From Odiellus spinosus (taxonomy: Eukaryota; Arthropoda; Arachnida; Opiliones; Phalangiidae), in NCBI GenBank assembly GCA_963920705.1, contig CAWUCO010000183.1:1020268-1084267 (forward strand): DNA of 64,000 bases, written 5' to 3'. Position numbers and translations under genes: made by a program. The notes below the pieces were generated by a model, which worked only from the letters and a program-made list of their open reading frames with translations, ran no database searches and was not told the origin of the DNA. Shown here piece after piece: positions 44,867 to 57,600 of this stretch (its first letter is position 1; every line of letters starts with the position of its first letter).

Positions 44867-45699
44867 ATCGGAAAAACTGATCGGAAAAACTGATCGGAAA
44901 ACCTGATCGGAAAAACCTGATCGGAAAAACCTGATCGGAAAAACCTGATCGAAAAAACCTGATCGGAAAAACCTGATCGGAAAAACCTGATCGGAAAAAC
45001 CTGATCGGAAAAACCTGATCGGAAAAACCTGATCGGTAAAACCTGATCGGAAAAACCTGTTCGGAAAACCTGATCGGAAAAACCTGATCGGAAAAACCTG
45101 ATCGGAAAAACCTGATCGGAAAAACCTGATCGGAAAAACCTGATCGGAAAAACCTGATCGGAAAAACCTGATCGGAAAAACCTGATCGGAAAAACCTGAT
45201 CGGAAAAACCTGATCGGAAAAACCTGATCGGAAAAACCTGATCGGAAAAACCTGATCGGAAAAAACTGATCGGAAAAACCTGATCGGAAAAACCTGATCG
45301 GAAAAACCTGATCGGAAAAACCTGATCGGAAAAACTTGATCGGAAAAACCTGATCGGAAAAACCTGATCGGAAAAACCTGATCGGAAAAACCTGATCGGA
45401 AAAACCTGATCGGAAAAAAATGATCGGAAAAACCTGATCGGAAAAACCTGATCGGAAAAACCTGATCGGAAAAACCTGATCGGAAAAACCTGATCGGAAA
45501 AACCTGATCGGAAAAACCTGATCGGAAAAACCTGATCGGAAACCTGATCGGAAAAACCTGATCGGAAAAACCTGATCGGAAAAACCTGATCGGAAAAACC
45601 TGATCGGAAAAACCTGATCGGAAAAACCTGATCGGAAAAACCTGATCGGAAAAACCTGATCGGAAAAACCTGATCGGAAAAACCTGATCGGAAAAACCT
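44824..45699. repeat. Satellite block of GATCGG units, second region
   Basis: About 62 units of GATCGGAAAAACCT, the same haplotype as the distant block ending at 24,826, with a few 13-bp and shorter units. The first four units still end ACGC. Confidence 0.9.
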
Positions 45700-48600
45700 G
45701 ATTGGAAAAACCTGATTGGAAAAACGTGATTTGGAAAAACGTGATTGGAAAAACGTGATTTGGAAAAACGTGATTGGAAAAACGTGATTGGAAAAACGTG
45801 ATTGGAAAAACGTGATTTGGAAAAACGTGATTTGGAAAAACGTGATTTGGAAAAACGTGATTGGAAAAACGTGATTTGGAAAAACGTGATTTGGAAAAAC
45901 CTGATTGGAAAAACCTGATTGGAAAAACCTGATTGGAAAAACCTGATTGGAAAAACCTGATTGGAAAAACCTGATTGGAAAAACGTGATTGGAAAAACGT
46001 GATTGGATAAACGTGATTGGAAAAACGTGATTTGGAAAAGCGTGATTGGAAAAACGTGATTGGAAAAACGTGATTGGAAAAACGTGATTTGGAAAAACCT
46101 GATTGGAAAAACCTGATTGGAAAAACCTGATTGGAAAAACCTGATTGGAAAAACCTGATTGGAAAAACGTGATTGGAAAAACGTGATTGGAAAAACGTGA
46201 TTGGAAAAACGTGATTGGAAAAACGTGATTGGAAAAACGTGATTGGAAAAACGTGATTGGAAAAACGTGATTGGAAAAACGTGATTGGAAAAACGTGATT
46301 GGAAAAACGTGTATTGGAAAAACGTGATTTGGAAAAACGTGATTTGGAAAAACGTGATTGGAAAAACGTGATTGGAAAAACGTGATTGGAAAAACGTGAT
46401 TTGGAAAAACGTGATTTGGAAAAACGTGATTTGGAAAAACGTGATTGGAAAAACGTGATTTGGAAAAACCTGATTGGAAAAACCTGATTGGAAAAACCTG
46501 ATTGGAAAAACCTGATTGGAAAAACCTGATTGGAAAAACCTGATTGGAAAAACCTGATTGAAAAAACGTGATTGGAAAAACGTGATTGGAAAAACGTGAT
46601 TGGAAAAACGTGATTGGAAAAACGTGATTGGAAAAACGTGATTGGAAAAACGTGATTGGAAAAACGTGATTGGAAAAACGTGATTGGAAAAACGTGATTG
46701 GAAAAATCGTGATTGGAAAAATCGTGATTGGAAAAACTTGATTGGAAAAACGTGATTGGAAAAACGTGATTGGAAAAACGTGATTGGAAAAACGTGATTG
46801 GAAAAACGTGATTGGAAAAACGTGATTGGAAAAACGTGATTGGAAAAACGTGATTGGAAAAACGTGATTGGAAAAACGTGATTGGAAAAACTTGATTGGA
46901 AAAACGTGATTGGAAAAACGTGATTGGAAAAACGTGATTGGAAAAACGTGATTGGAAAAACGTGATTTGGAAAAACGTGATTTGGAAAAATGTGATTGGA
47001 AAAACGTGATTGGAAAAACGTGATTTGGAAAAACGTGATTTGGAAAAACGTGATTTGGAAAAACGTGATTGGAAAAACGTGATTGGAAAAACGTGATTGG
47101 AAAAACGTGATTTGGAAAAACGTGATTTGGAAAAACGTGATTTGGAAAAACGTGATTTGGAAAAACGTGATTGGAAAGACGTGATTTGGAAAAACGTGAT
47201 TGGAAAAACGTGATTGGAAAAACGTGATTGGAAAAACGTGATTGGAAAAACGTGATTGGAAAAACGTGATTGGAAAAACGTGATTGGAAAAACGTGATTG
47301 GAAAAACGTGATTGGAAAAACGTGATTGGAAAAACGTGATTGGAAAAACGTGATTGGAAAAACGTGATTGGAAAAACGTGATTGGAAAAACGTGATTGGA
47401 AAAACGTGATTGGAAAAACGTGATTGGAAAAACGTGATTGGAAAAACGTGATTGGAAAAACGTGATTGGAAAAACGTGATTGGAAAAACGTGATTGGAAA
47501 AACGTGATTGGAAAAGCGTGATTGGAAAAACGTGATTGGAAAAACGTGATTGGAAAAACGTGATTGGAAAAACGTGATTGGAAAAACGTGATTGGAAAAA
47601 CGGGATTGGAAAAACGTGATTGGAAAAACGTGATTGGAAAAACGTGATTGGAAAACGTGATTGGAAAAACTTGATTGGAAAAACGTGATTGGAAAAACGT
47701 GATTGGAAAAACGTGATTGGAAAAACGTGATTGGAAAAACGTGATTTGGAAAAACGTGATTTGGAAAAACGTGATTGGAAAAACGTGATTGGAAAAACGT
47801 GATTTGGAAAAACGTGATTTGGAAAAACGTGATTTGGAAAAACGTGATTGGAAAAACGTGATTGGAAAAACGTGATTGGAAAAACGTGATTTGGAAAAAC
47901 GTGATTTGGAAAAACGTGATTTGGAAAAACGTGATTGGAAAGACGTGATTTGGAAAAACGTGATTGGAAAAACGTGATTGGAAAAACGTGATTGGAAAAA
48001 CGTGATTGGAAAAACGTGATTGGAAAAACGTGATTGGAAAAACGTGATTGGAAAAACGTGATTGGAAAAACGTGATTGGAAAAACGTGATTGGAAAAACG
48101 TGATTGGAAAAACGTGATTGGAAAAACGTGATTGGAAAAACGTGATTGGAAAAACGTAATTGGAAAAACGTGATTGGAAAAACGTGATTGGAAAAACGTG
48201 ATTGGAAAAACGTGATTGGAAAAACGTGATTGGAAAAACGTGATTGGAAAAACGTGATTGGAAAAACGTGATTGGAAAAACGTGATTGGAAAAACGTGAT
48301 TGGAAAAACGTGATTGGAAAAACGTGATTGGAAAACGTGATTGGAAAAACGTGATTGGAAAAACGTGATTGGAAAAACGTGATTGGAAAAACGTGATTGG
48401 AAAAACGTGATTGGAAAAACGTGATAGGAAAAACGTGATTGGAAAAACGTGATTGGAAAAACGTGATTGGAAAAACGTGATTGGAAAAACGTGATTGGAA
48501 AAACGTGATTGGAAAAACGTGATTGGAAAAACGTGATTGGAAAAACGTGACTGGAAAAACGTGATTGGAAAAACGTGATTGGAAAAACGGATTGGAAAAC

Positions 48601-51600
48601 GTGATTGGAAAAACGTGATTGGAAAAACGTGATTGGAAAAACGTGATTGGAAAAACGTGATTGGAAAAACGTGATTGGAAAAACGTGATTGGAAAAACGT
48701 GATTGGAAAAACGTGATTGGAAAAACGTGATTGGAAAAACGTGATTGGAAAAACGTGATTGGAAAAACGTGATTGGAAAAACGTGATTGGAAAAACGTGA
48801 TTGGAAAAACGTGATTGGAAAAACGTGATTGGAAAAACGTGATTGGAAAAACGTGATTTGGAAAAACGTGATTGGAAAAACGTGATTGGAAAAACGTGAT
48901 TTGGAAAAACGTGATTTGGAAAAACGTGATTGGAAAAACGTGATTGGAAAAACGTGATTGGAAAAACGTGATTGGAAAAACGTGATTTGGAAAAACGTGA
49001 TTTGGAAAAACGTGATTTGGAAAAACGTGATTGGAAAGACGTGATTGGAAAAACGTGATTGGAAAAACGTGATTGGAAAAACGTGATTGGAAAAACGTGA
49101 TTGGAAAAACGTGATTGGAAAAACGTGATTGGAAAAACGTGATTGGAAAAACGTGATTGGAAAAACGTGATTGGAAAAACGTGATTGGAAAAACGTGATT
49201 GGAAAAACGTGATTGGAAAAACGTGATTGGAAAAACGTGATTGGAAAAACGTGATTGGAAAAACGTGATTGGAAAAACGTGATTGGAAAAAACGTGATTG
49301 GAAAAACGTGATTGGAAAAACGTGATTGGAAAAACGTGATTGGAAAAACGTGATTGGAAAAACGTGATTGGAAAAACGTGATTGGAAAAACGTGATTGGA
49401 AAAACGTGATTGGAAAAACGTGATTGGAAAAACGTGATTGGAAAATCGTGATTGGAAAAACTTGATTGGAAAAACGTGATTGGAAAAACGTGATTGGAAA
49501 AACTTGATTGGAAAAACGTGATTGGAAAAACGTGATTGGAAAAACGTGATTGGAAAAACGTGATTGGAAAAACGTGATTTGGAAAAACGTGATTGGAAAA
49601 ACGTGATTGGAAAAACGTGATTGGAAAAACGTGATTTGGAAAAACGTGATTTGGAAAAACGTGATTGGAAAAACGTGATTGGAAAAACGTGATTGGAAAA
49701 ACGTGATTGGAAAAACGTGATTTGGAAAAACGTGATTTGGAAAAACGTGATTTGGAAAACGTGATTGGAAAACGTGATTGGAAAAACGTGATTGGAAAAA
49801 CGTGATTGGAAAAACGTGATTGGAAAAACGTGATTGGAAAAACGTGATTGGAAAAACGTGATTGGAAAAACGTGATTGGAAAAACGTGATTGGAAAAACG
49901 TGATTGGAAAAACGTGATTGGAAAAACGTGATTGGAAAAACGTGATTGGAAAAACGTAATTGGAAAAACGTGATTGGAAAACGTGATTGGAAAAACGTGA
50001 TTGGAAAAACGTGATTGGAAAAACGTGATTGGAGAAACGTGATTGGAAAAACGTGATTGGAAAAACGTGATTGGAAAAACGTGATTGGAAAAACGTGATT
50101 GGAAAAACGTGATTGGAAAAACGTGATTGGAAAAACGTGATTTGGAAAAACGTGATTTGGAAAAACGTGATTGGAAAAACGTGATTGGAAAAACGTGATT
50201 GGAAAAACGTGATTGGAAAAACGTGATTTGGAAAAACGTGATTTGGAAAAACGTGATTGGAAAAACGTGATTTGGAAAAACCTGATTGGAAAAACCTGAT
50301 TGGAAAAACCTGATTGGAAAAACCTGATTGGAAAAACCTGATTGGAAAAACCTGATTGGAAAAACCTGATTGGAAAAACGTGATTGGAAAAACGTGATTG
50401 GAAAAAACGCGATTGGAAAAACGCGATTGGAAAAACGCGATTGGAAAAACGTGATTGGAAAAACGTGATTGGAAAAACGTGATTGGAAAAACGTGATTGG
50501 AAAAACGTGATTGGAAAAACGTGATTGGAAAAATGTGATTGGAAAAACGTGATTGGAAAAACGTGATTGGAAAAACGTGATTGGAAAAACGTGATTGGAA
50601 AAGCGTGATTGGAAAAACGTGATTGGAAAAACGTGATTGGAAAAACGTGATTGGAAAAACGTGATTGGAAAAACGTGATTGGAAAAACGTGATTGGAAAA
50701 ACGTGATTGGAAAAACGTGATTGGAAGAACGTGATTGGAAAACGTGATTGGAAAAACTTGATTGGAAAAACGTGATTGGAAAAACGTGATTGGAAAAACG
50801 TGATTGGAAAAACGTGATTGGAAAAACGTGATTTGGAAAAACGTGATTTGGAAAAACGTGATTGGAAAAACGTGATTGGAAAAACGTGATTTGGAAAAAC
50901 GTGATTTGGAAAAACGTGATTTGGAAAAACGTGATTGGAAAAACGTGATTGGAAAAACGTGATTGGAAAAACGTGATTTGGAAAAACGTGATTTGGAAAA
51001 ACGTGATTTGGAAAAACGTGATTGGAAAGACGTGATTTGGAAAAACGTGATTGGAAAAACGTGATTGGAAAAACGTGATTGGAAAAACGTGATTGGAAAA
51101 ACGTGATTGGAAAAACGTGATTGGAAAAACGTGATTGGAAAAACGTGATTGGAAAAACGTGATTGGAAAAACGTGATTGGAAAAACGTGATTGGAAAAAC
51201 GTGATTGGAAAAACGTGATTGGAAAAACGTAATTGGAAAAACGTGATTGGAAAAACGTGATTGGAAAAACGTGATTGGAAAAACGTGATTGGAAAAACGT
51301 GATTGGAAAAACGTGATTGGAAAAACGTGATTGGAAAAACGTGATTGGAAAAACGTGATTGGAAAAACGTGATTGGAAAAACGTGATTGGAAAAACGTGA
51401 TTGGAAAAACGTGATTGGAAAAACGTGATTGGAAAAACGTGATTGGAAAAATCGTGATTGGAAAAATCGTGATTGGAAAAACTTGATTGGAAAAACGTGA
51501 TTGGAAAACGTGATTGGAAAAACTTGATTGGAAAAACGTGATTGGAAAAACGTGATTGGAAAAACGTGATTGGAAAAACGTGATTGGAAAAACGTGATTT

Positions 51601-54600
51601 GGAAAAACGTGATTTGGAAAAACGTGATTGGAAAAACGTGATTGGAAAAACGTGATTGGAAAAACGTGATTTGGAAAAACGTGATTTGGAAAAACGTGAT
51701 TTGGAAAAACGTGATTGGAAAGACGTGATTTGGAAAAACGTGATTTGGAAAAACGTGATTTGGAAAAACGTGATTGGAAAAACGTGATTGGAAAAACGTG
51801 ATTGGAAAAACGTGATTTGGAAAAACGTGATTTGGAAAAACGTGATTTGGAAAAACGTGATTGGAAAGACGTGATTTGGAAAAACGTGATTGGAAAAACG
51901 TGATTGGAAAAACGTGATTGGAAAAACGTGATTGGAAAAACGTGATTGGAAAAACGTGATTGGAAAAACGTGATTGGAAAAACGTGATTGGAAAAACGTG
52001 ATTGGAAAAACGTGATTGGAAAAACGTGATTGGAAAAGCGTGATTGGAAAAACGTGATTGGAAAAACGTGATTGGAAAAACGTGATTGGAAAAACGTGAT
52101 TGGAAAAACGTGATTGGAAAAACGTGATTGGAAAAACGTGATTGGAAAAACGTGATTGGAAAAACGTGATTGGAAAACGTGATTGGAAAAACTTGATTGG
52201 AAAAACGTGATTGGAAAAACGTGATTGGAAAAACGTGATTGGAAAAACGTGATTGGAAAAACGTGATTTGGAAAAACGTGATTTGGAAAAACGTGATTGG
52301 AAAAACGTGATTGGAAAAACGTGATTTGGAAAAACGTGATTTGGAAAAACGTGATTTGGAAAAACGTGATTGGAAAAACGTGATTGGAAAAACGTGATTG
52401 GAAAAACGTGATTTGGAAAAACGTGATTTGGAAAAACGTGATTTGGAAAAACGTGATTGGAAAGACGTGATTTGGAAAAACGTGATTGGAAAAACGTGAT
52501 TGGAAAAACGTGATTGGAAAAACGTGATTGGAAAAACGTGATTGGAAAAACGTGATTGGAATAACGTGATTGGAAAAACGTGATTGGAAAAACGTGATTG
52601 GAAAAACGTGATTGGAAAAACGTGATTGGAAAAACGTGATTGGAAAAACGTGATTGGAAAAACGTAATTGGAAAAACGTGATTGGAAAAACGTGATTGGA
52701 AAAACGTGATTGGAAAAACGTGATTGGAAAAACGTGATTGGAAAAACGTGATTGGAAAAACGTGATTGGAAAAACGTGATTGGAAAAACGTGATTGGAAA
52801 AACGTGATTGGAAAAACGTGATTGGAAAAACGTGATTGGAAAAACGTGATTGGAAAAATCGTGATTGGAAAAATCGTGATTGGAAAAACTTGATTGGAAA
52901 AACGTGATTGGAAAACGTGATTGGAAAAACTTGATTGGAAAAACGTGATTGGAAAAACGTGATTGGAAAAACGTGATTGGAAAAACGTGATTGGAAAAAC
53001 GTGATTTGGAAAAACGTGATTTGGAAAAACGTGATTGGAAAAATGTGATTGGAAAAACGTGATTTGGAAAAACGTGATTTGGAAAAACGTGATTTGGAAA
53101 AACGTGATTGGAAAAACGTGATTGGAAAAACGTGATTGGAAAAACGTGATTTGGAAAAACGTGATTTGGAAAAACGTGATTTGGAAAAACGTGATTGGAA
53201 AGACGTGATTTGGAAAAACGTGATTGGAAAAACGTGATTGGAAAAACGTGATTGGAAAAACGTGATTGGAAAAACGTGATTGGAAAAACGTGATTGGAAA
53301 AACGTGATTGGAAAAACGTGATTGGAAAAACGTGATTGGAAAAACGTGATTGGAAAAACGTGATTGGAAAAACGTGATTGGAAAAACGTAATTGGAAAAA
53401 CGTGATTGGAAAAACGTGATTGGAAAAACGTGATTGGAAAAACGTGATTGGAAAAACGTGATTGGAAAAACGTGATTGGAAAAACGTGATTGGAAAAACG
53501 TGATTGGAAAAACGTGATTGGAAAAACGTGATTGGAAAAACGTGATTTGGAAAAACGTGATTTGGAAAAACGTGATTTGGAAAAACGTGATTTGGAAAAA
53601 CGTGATTGGAAAAACGTGATTGGAAAAACGTGATTGGAAAAACGTGATTTGGAAAAACGTGATTTGGAAAAACGTGATTTGGAAAAACGTGATTGGAAAA
53701 ACCTGATTTGGAAAAACCTGATTGGAAAAACCTGATTGGAAAAACCTGATTGGAAAAACCTGATTGGAAAAACCTGATTGGAAAAACCTGATTGGAAAAA
53801 CCTGATTGGAAAAACGTGATTGGAAAAACGTGATTGGAAAAACGTGATTGGAAAAACGTGATTGGAAAAACGTGATTGGAAAAACGTGATTGGAAAAACG
53901 TGATTGGAAAAACGTGATTGGAAAAACGTGATTGGAAAAACGTGATTGGAAAAACGTGATTGGAAAAATGTGATTGGAAAAACGTGATTGGAAAAACGTG
54001 ATTGGAAAAACGTGATTGGAAAAACGTATTTGGAAAAGCGTGATTGGAAAAACGTGATTGGAAAAACGTGATTGGAAAAACGTGATTGGAAAAACGTGAT
54101 TGGAAAAACGTGATTGGAAAAACGTGATTGGAAGAACGTGATTGGAAAACGTGATTGGAAAAACTTGATTGGAAAAACGTGATTGGAAAAACGTGATTGG
54201 AAAAACGTGATTGGAAAAACGTGATTGGAAAAACGTGATTTGGAAAAACGTGATTTGGAAAAACGTGATTGGAAAAACGTGATTGGAAAAACGTGATTTG
54301 GAAAAACGTGATTTGGAAAAACGTGATTTGGAAAAACGTGATTGGAAAAACGTGATTGGAAAAACGTGATTGGAAAAACGTGATTTGGAAAAACGTGATT
54401 TGGAAAAACGTGATTTGGAAAAACGTGATTGGAAAGACGTGATTTGGAAAAACGTGATTGGAAAAACGTGATTGGAAAAACGTGATTGGAAAAACGTGAT
54501 TGGAAAAACGTGATTGGAAAAACGTGATTGGAAAAACGTGATTGGAAAAACGTGATTGGAAAAACGTGATTGGAAAAACGTGATTGGAAAAACGTGATTG

Positions 54601-57600
54601 GAAAAACGTGATTGGAAAAACGTGATTGGAAAAACGTAATTGGAAAAACGTGATTGGAAAAACGTGATTGGAAAAACGTGATTGGAAAAACGTGATTGGA
54701 AAAACGTGATTGGAAAAACGTGATTGGAAAAACGTGATTGGAAAAACGTGATTGGAAAAACGTGATTGGAAAAACGTGATTGGAAAAACGTGATTGGAAA
54801 AACGTGATTGGAAAAACGTGATTGGAAAAACGTGATTGGAAAAACGTGATTGGAAAAATCGTGATTGGAAAAATCGTGATTGGAAAAACTTGATTGGAAA
54901 AACGTGATTGGAAAACGTGATTGGAAAAACTTGATTGGAAAAACGTGATTGGAAAAACGTGATTGGAAAAACGTGATTGGAAAAACGTGATTGGAAAAAC
55001 GTGATTTGGAAAAACGTGATTTGGAAAAACGTGATTGGAAAAATGTGATTGGAAAAACGTGATTTGGAAAAACGTGATTTGGAAAAACGTGATTTGGAAA
55101 AACGTGATTGGAAAAACGTGATTGGAAAAACGTGATTGGAAAAACGTGATTTGGAAAAACGTGATTTGGAAAAACGTGATTTGGAAAAACGTGATTGGAA
55201 AGACGTGATTTGGAAAAACGTGATTGGAAAAACGTGATTGGAAAAACGTGATTGGAAAAACGTGATTGGAAAAACGTGATTGGAAAAACGTGATTGGAAA
55301 AACGTGATTGGAAAAACGTGATTGGAAAAACGTGATTGGAAAAACGTGATTGGAAAAACGTGATTGGAAAAACGTGATTGGAAAAACGTAATTGGAAAAA
55401 CGTGATTGGAAAAACGTGATTGGAAAAACGTGATTGGAAAAACGTGATTGGAAAAACGTGATTGGAAAAACGTGATTGGAAAAACGTGATTGGAAAAACG
55501 TGATTGGAAAAACGTGATTGGAAAAACGTGATTGGAAAAACGTGATTGGAAAAACGTGATTTGGAAAAACGTGATTTGGAAAAACGTGATTTGGAAAAAC
55601 GTGATTGGAAAAACGTGATTGGAAAAACGTGATTGGAAAAACGTGATTTGGAAAAACGTGATTTGGAAAAACGTGATTTGGAAAAACGTGATTGGAAAAA
55701 CGTGATTTGGAAAAACCTGATTGGAAAAACCTGATTGGAAAAACCTGATTGGAAAAACCTGATTGGAAAAACCTGATTGGAAAAACCTGATTGGAAAAAC
55801 CTGATTGGAAAAACGTGATTGGAAAAACGTGATTGGAAAAACGTGATTGGAAAAACGTGATTGGAAAAACGTGATTGGAAAAACGTGATTGGAAAAACGT
55901 GATTGGAAAAACGTGATTGGAAAAACGTGATTGGAAAAACGTGATTGGAAAAATCGTGATTGGAAAAATCGTGATTGGAAAAACTTGATTGGAAAAACGT
56001 GATTGGAAAAACGTGATTGGAAAAACGTGATTGGAAAAACGTGATTGGAAAAACGTGATTGGAAAAACGTGATTGGAAAAACGTGATTGGAAAAACGTGA
56101 TTGGAAAAACGTGATTTGGAAAAACGTGATTTGGAAAAATGTGATTGGAAAAACGTGATTGGAAAAACGTGATTTGGAAAAACGTGATTTGGAAAAACGT
56201 GATTTGGAAAAACGTGATTGGAAAAACGTGATTGGAAAAACGTGATTGGAAAAACGTGATTTGGAAAAACGTGATTTGGAAAAACGTGATTTGGAAAAAC
56301 GTGATTGGAAAGACGTGATTTGGAAAAACGTGATTGGAAAAACGTGATTGGAAAAACGTGATTGGAAAAACGTGATTGGAAAAACGTGATTGGAAAAACG
56401 TGATTGGAAAAACGTGATTGGAAAAACGTGATTGGAAAAACGTGATTGGAAAAACGTGATTGGAAAAACGTGATTGGAAAAACGTGATTGGAAAAACGTG
56501 ATTGGAAAAACGTGATTGGAAAAACGTGATTGGAAAAACGTGATTGGAAAAACGTGATTGGAAAAACGTGATTGGAAAAACGTGATTGGAAAAACGTGAT
56601 TGGAAAAACGTGATTGGAAAAACGTGATTGGAAAAACGTGATTGGAAAAACGTGATTGGAAAAACGTGATTGGAAAAACGTGATTGGAAAAACGTGATTT
56701 GAAAAACGTGATTGGAAAAACGTGATTGGAAAAACGTGATTGGAAAAACTTGATTGGAAAAACGTGATTGGAAAAACGTGATTGGAAAAACGTGATTGGA
56801 AAAACGTGATTGGAAAAACGTGATTTGGAAAAACGTGATTTGGAAAAATGTGATTGGAAAAACGTGATTGGAAAAACGTGATTTGGAAAAACGTGATTTG
56901 GAAAAACGTGATTTGGAAAAACGTGATTGGAAAAACGTGATTGGAAAAACGTGATTGGAAAAACGTGATTTGGAAAAACGTGATTTGGAAAAACGTGATT
57001 TGGAAAAACGTGATTGGAAAGACGTGATTTGGAAAAACGTGATTGGAAAAACGTGATTGGAAAAACGTGATTGGAAAAACGTGATTGGAAAAACGTGATT
57101 GGAAAAACGTGATTGGAAAAACGTGATTGGAAAAACGTGATTGGAAAAACGTGATTGGAAAAACGTGATTGGAAAAACGTGATTGGAAAAACGTGATTGG
57201 AAAAACGTGATTGGAAAAACGTGATTGGAAAAACGTGATTGGAAAAACGTGATTGGAAAAACGTGATTGGAAAAACGTGATTGGAAAAACGTGATTGGAA
57301 AAACGTGATTGGAAAAACGTGATTGGAAAAACGTGATTGGAAAAACGTGATTGGAAAAACGTGATTGGAAAACGTGATTGGAAAAACTTGATTGGAAAAA
57401 CGTGATTGGAAAAACGTGATTGGAAAAACGTGATTGGAAAAACGTGATTTGAAAAACGTGATTTGGAAAAACGTGATTTGGAAAAACGTGATTGGAAAAA
57501 CGTGATTGGAAAAACGTGATTTGGAAAAACGTGATTTGGAAAAACGTGATTTGGAAAAACGTGATTGGAAAAACGTGATTGGAAAAACGTGATTGGAAAA

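Noticed and set aside
42212-44906. Plus-strand open frames of up to 366 codons (EKRDWKNAIGKTRL repeats)
   Set aside because: They exist only because the ACGC variant removes the TGA of the satellite unit. All three frames are open at once over the same block.
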